From Pseudomonadota bacterium (lineage in GTDB: Bacteria > Desulfobacterota > Syntrophia > Syntrophales > UBA5619), in the NCBI GenBank assembly GCA_018896355.1, contig JAHIMW010000185.1, forward strand, positions 1-24,367: a DNA stretch of 24,367 bases, written 5' to 3'. The notes beneath the pieces are model-generated. The model made no database searches. It saw nothing but the letters and a program-made list of their open reading frames with translations, and had not been told where the DNA came from. Positions 22,113 through 24,367 of the stretch are shown here, one piece after another. Positions within the stretch are counted from its first letter, which is position 1; every line of letters starts with the position of its first letter. A program made the position numbers and the translations under genes.

Positions 22113-22140
22113 GGTGCGACCGGTCCGGTTCCGGCGCACC
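22113..22140 (+). other. GC-rich hairpin in the rplF-rplR spacer
   Basis: GGTGCG (22113-22118) pairs with CGCACC (22135-22140), and CCGG (22120-22123) pairs with CCGG (22131-22134). Together these give a 10-bp interrupted stem with one bulged A and a 7-base loop. It starts 7 bp after the rplF stop and ends 7 bp before the GAGG site of rplR. No U-tract follows, so intrinsic termination is unlikely. It may tune or protect mRNA segments; function unknown. Confidence 0.55.
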
Positions 22141-22158
22141 CCGTTATGAGGTAGGACA

Positions 22159-22524
22159 TTGGCTACGAAAAAAATTGAAAAGATCAGAAGCAAACGGAAG
22201 ATGAGGGTCAGGGGAAAGGTGACTGGAACCGAAAAGCGGCCCCGCCTTTCCGTGTTCAGGTCTGCGGTCCATATCTATGCCCAGGCCATTGCCGATGATT
22301 CCGGGAGGACCCTGGCGGAAGCCTCGACGCTGAGCAAGGAGTTGGGGAATTCCCTCGCCGGTTTGAAAAAGATCGAAGCGGCCAAGGCGGTGGGGGTGCT
22401 GCTTGCCAAACGCCTTCAGGGAGTTGGTGTCGGAGATGTTGTCTTCGACCGCGGGAGATTTCTCTATCATGGAAGGGTTAAGGCCTTGGCCGACGGCGCG
22501 AGGGAAGCGGGACTGAAGTTTTAG
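22159..22524 (+). CDS. rplR: 50S ribosomal protein L18
   Basis: L18 binds 5S rRNA with L5 in the central protuberance. The 121-residue length is typical. It starts at TTG 22159 with GAGG (22148-22151) 7 nt upstream, giving a normal (M)ATKKIEKIRSKRKMRVRGK basic N-terminus. RPRLSVFRSAVHIYAQAIAD and the C-terminal VVFDRGRFLYHGRVKALADG segment are diagnostic. It is followed 51 bp later by rpsE. Confidence 0.97.
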   Translation: MATKKIEKIRSKRKMRVRGKVTGTEKRPRLSVFRSAVHIYAQAIADDSGRTLAEASTLSKELGNSLAGLKKIEAAKAVGVLLAKRLQGVGVGDVVFDRGRFLYHGRVKALADGAREAGLKF

Positions 22525-22575
22525 CCTGCAATTCGACAATCAACAGCGAAGGGATGATCGTAGGAAACGAAGATT

Positions 22576-23055
22576 ATGGAAGAATTGGAACTTCTCGACA
22601 GGGTGATTACGATAAACAGAACGGCCAAGGTGGTGAAGGGCGGGCGACGCTTCCGGTTCAGCGCCGTGGTCGTGGTCGGCGATGGGAAGGGATCCGTCGG
22701 CGCCGGTCTTGGCAAAGCTCATGAAGTCCCGGAGGCGATCCGCAAGGGCATGGAGCAGGCCAAGAAGGCGATGATCCGGGTCGCTGTAGAGAATCGGACG
22801 ATTCCCTACAGTGTCATCGGCCATTACGGCGCCGGAAAGGTGCTGCTGAAGCCCGCGTCGGAAGGGACCGGGCTGATTGCGGGAGGGGCGGTGCGCGCGG
22901 TGCTGGAAGTGGCCGGCGTTCGCAATATCCTGACGAAGTGCCTTGGATCGCATAATCCGCACAACCTGGTCAAGGCGACCATTGAAGGACTGTGCCAGCT
23001 GAGGGCGCCATCCGAGATCCTTGCCGCCAGGGGCAAAGGTGTTGCCGAAAATTAA
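22576..23055 (+). CDS. rpsE: 30S ribosomal protein S5
   Basis: S5 lies on the solvent side of the 30S subunit near the mRNA entry and affects decoding accuracy; spectinomycin-resistance changes map to its N-terminal loop. The 159-residue length is common. The dsRBD-like N-terminal domain includes RTAKVVKGGRRFRFSAVVVV and GDGKGSVGAGLGKAHEVPEA. The C-terminal GTGLIAGGAVRAVLEVAGV and LGSHNPHNLVKATIEGL are conserved. AGGAAA (22562-22567) precedes ATG 22576. Confidence 0.97.
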   Translation: MEELELLDRVITINRTAKVVKGGRRFRFSAVVVVGDGKGSVGAGLGKAHEVPEAIRKGMEQAKKAMIRVAVENRTIPYSVIGHYGAGKVLLKPASEGTGLIAGGAVRAVLEVAGVRNILTKCLGSHNPHNLVKATIEGLCQLRAPSEILAARGKGVAEN

Positions 23056-23073
23056 GGCTGAGAGGAACAGGCT

Positions 23074-23271
23074 TTGGTTAAAATGCTCAAGATTACTTTG
23101 GTTCATAGTTGCATCGGTAGACCGGAGGCTCAGCGCAGGGTCGTTCGTGGAATGGGACTGGGCAAGGTCAACCGAAGCGTGGTGCTGAATGATACACCGG
23201 AAATCCGCGGGATGATCCGGAAGGTCGGTCACCTGGTGGTTGCGGTGGAAGTTGAGGGGAACGGGAAATGA
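23074..23271 (+). CDS. rpmD: 50S ribosomal protein L30
   Basis: L30 is a small protein of the large subunit, present in many but not all bacteria. I choose the TTG at 23074, 8 nt after AGAGG (23061-23065), which gives 65 residues. ATG 23083 would give 62 residues starting MLKITLVHS but is 17 nt from the same site. The characteristic ITLVHSCIGRPEAQRRVVRG, GLGKVNRSVVLNDTPEIRGM and KVGHLVVAVEV stretches are all seen. Its TGA overlaps the ATG of rplO (ATGA at 23268-23271). Confidence 0.94.
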   Translation: MVKMLKITLVHSCIGRPEAQRRVVRGMGLGKVNRSVVLNDTPEIRGMIRKVGHLVVAVEVEGNGK

Positions 23272-23711
23272 ATCTGGGAACATTGAAGCCCCCGGAGGGT
23301 TCGCGGAAAAAGAAAAAGAGAGTCGGTCGCGGCGATGGTTCGGGACACGGGGGAACGGCCGGCAAGGGCGCAAAAGGCCAGAACGCCCGTTCCGGACACA
23401 GTGTCCGTCCCGGTTTTGAAGGGGGGCAGATGCCCCTTTACCGAAGGCTGCCCAAGCGGGGATTCAAGAATCCGATGAGGCGCGTCATCGCGATCGTAAA
23501 TATCGAGCAGTTGAAGAGATTTCAGGAAGGATCCGTAGTGGATCGCGATACCCTGACGGCGGTAGGCCTGGTATCGGGGGCCGCGGATGGGATCAAGGTC
23601 CTGGGAAACGGGGAGATCAATTTCGCCCTTTCCGTCAACGTCGATCAGGTCAGTCGTGGGGCAAGGGCGAAGATCGAAGCCGCGGGCGGCGCCATTGTAG
23701 AGGTCATCTGA
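23268..23711 (+). CDS. rplO: 50S ribosomal protein L15
   Basis: L15 is a late-assembly 23S rRNA-binding protein with a long glycine-rich basic N-terminal tail. The 147-residue length is typical. MNLGTLKPPEGSRKKKKRVG, GRGDGSGHGGTAGKGAKGQ and RPGFEGGQMPLYRRLPKRGF are classic. ATG 23268 overlaps the rpmD stop by four bases (ATGA), with GAGGGGA at 23254-23260. secY begins one base after its stop codon, so the three genes are probably coupled. Confidence 0.97.
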   Translation: MNLGTLKPPEGSRKKKKRVGRGDGSGHGGTAGKGAKGQNARSGHSVRPGFEGGQMPLYRRLPKRGFKNPMRRVIAIVNIEQLKRFQEGSVVDRDTLTAVGLVSGAADGIKVLGNGEINFALSVNVDQVSRGARAKIEAAGGAIVEVI

Positions 23712-23712
23712 T

Positions 23713-24367
23713 TTGTTAGAAGGCTTTAAAAATATCTCCAAGATACCGGAACTCCAGAAGAGGATTCTATTTACGTTTCTATTGCTGGTAGTGTACCGGA
23801 TCGGCGCCCATGTGCCGACGCCGGGGATCGATACCGCGGCGCTTGCGGCCTTCTTCGAGCAGGCCAAGGGTTCCCTTCTCGGCCTCTTTGACATGTTTGC
23901 GGGCGGCGCTCTGAGCAATCTTTCGGTCTTTGCGCTCGGGATCATGCCCTACATCAGCGCATCGATCATCCTGCAGCTTCTGACCGTGGCGATCCCCCAC
24001 CTGGAGAAGCTTTCCAAGGAAGGCGAGGCGGGCCGGAGAAAGATTACGCAGTACACGCGGTACGGTACGGTTGTTCTCAGCTTGATCCAGGGCTTTGGAA
24101 TTGCGATCGGTCTGGAAAACATGGCGGGCCCCACAGGGGCTTCGATCGTGATCAACACAGGCTGGGCATTCCGTCTGATGACGGTGATCACCCTGACCGC
24201 CGGTACCGCATTTATCATGTGGCTGGGTGAACAGATCACCGAAAAGGGGATCGGGAACGGCATCTCTCTCATCATCTTCGCCGGCATCGTCAGCGGCGGC
24301 CCGGCGGCGATCATCAATACCTTCCGCCTCCTTGCCTCCGGGGAGATGGGCATTTTCTTTATCATCA
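23713..24367 (+). CDS. secY: Preprotein translocase subunit SecY (partial, 3' end cut by window)
   Basis: SecY is the channel-forming membrane protein of the Sec export and membrane-insertion machinery, partner of SecE encoded at 592-807. The open frame runs from TTG 23713 to the window end (218 codons) without a stop. The first residues, (M)LEGFKNISKIPELQKRIL, match the family. The plug/second-span region MFAGGALSNLSVFALGIMPY is diagnostic, as are SASIILQLLTVAIPHLEKL and the GEQITEKGIGNGISLIIFAG loop. About half of the expected ~430-440 residues and five or so membrane spans are visible. GAGG (23700-23703) lies 9 nt upstream of the TTG. It is truncated only by the window edge. Confidence 0.96.
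   Translation, partial: MLEGFKNISKIPELQKRILFTFLLLVVYRIGAHVPTPGIDTAALAAFFEQAKGSLLGLFDMFAGGALSNLSVFALGIMPYISASIILQLLTVAIPHLEKLSKEGEAGRRKITQYTRYGTVVLSLIQGFGIAIGLENMAGPTGASIVINTGWAFRLMTVITLTAGTAFIMWLGEQITEKGIGNGISLIIFAGIVSGGPAAIINTFRLLASGEMGIFFII

Overview
The window is a dense bacterial translation and transcription 'superoperon', read entirely on the + strand. It runs from tRNA-Gly to a truncated secY. Every protein is a recognisable housekeeping component, and no accessory, phage, defence or metabolic gene is present. Gene order, type C+ zinc L33, zinc-type S14, a cysteine-bearing L24 and moderately high GC suggest a Deltaproteobacterium sensu lato (Desulfobacterota or Syntrophales-like). That placement is an inference from gene order and protein flavour, not a proven assignment.

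Layout. (1) 5-546: tRNA-Gly(TCC), tRNA-Thr(GGT), rpmG (L33) and tRNA-Trp(CCA). (2) 592-3866: secE, nusG, rplK, rplA, an L10-type leader RNA, rplJ and rplL. (3) 4023-12382: rpoB and rpoC, the RNA polymerase beta and beta' subunits. (4) 12444-14524: a str-type block of rpsL, rpsG and tuf, with no fusA in its usual place. (5) 14555-19582: the S10 block rpsJ, rplC, rplD, rplW, rplB, rpsS, rplV, rpsC, rplP, rpmC, rpsQ. (6) 19610 to the right edge: the spc block rplN, rplX, rplE, rpsN, rpsH, rplF, rplR, rpsE, rpmD, rplO, secY (cut off by the window end).

Together these genes make ribosomal proteins, the RNA polymerase core, the elongation factor that delivers aminoacyl-tRNA, the transcription factor NusG that links polymerase to ribosome, and two subunits (SecE, SecY) of the protein-export channel. 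Most spacers are short, and several genes overlap or nearly touch, which fits co-transcription and translational coupling. No stretch over 300 bases lacks a gene. The largest gaps are 2693-2931 (L10 leader plus a palindrome), 3867-4022 (before rpoB), 1859-1993 (a palindrome) and 81-190 (between two tRNAs, nothing recognised).

The least ordinary feature is a family of four 27-bp palindromes of the form GGGGACACCTTGC-N-GCAAGGTGTCCCC. They sit only in intercistronic gaps of the rplK-rpoC part: one after rplK, one before rplJ, and two in tandem filling most of the rpoB-rpoC gap. They look like a dispersed REP-type repeat that has settled inside an essential operon. Several unrelated small hairpins lie just after stop codons in the S10/spc part. 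Otherwise this is a conventional, highly conserved region, and I found no convincing new multi-gene system in it.
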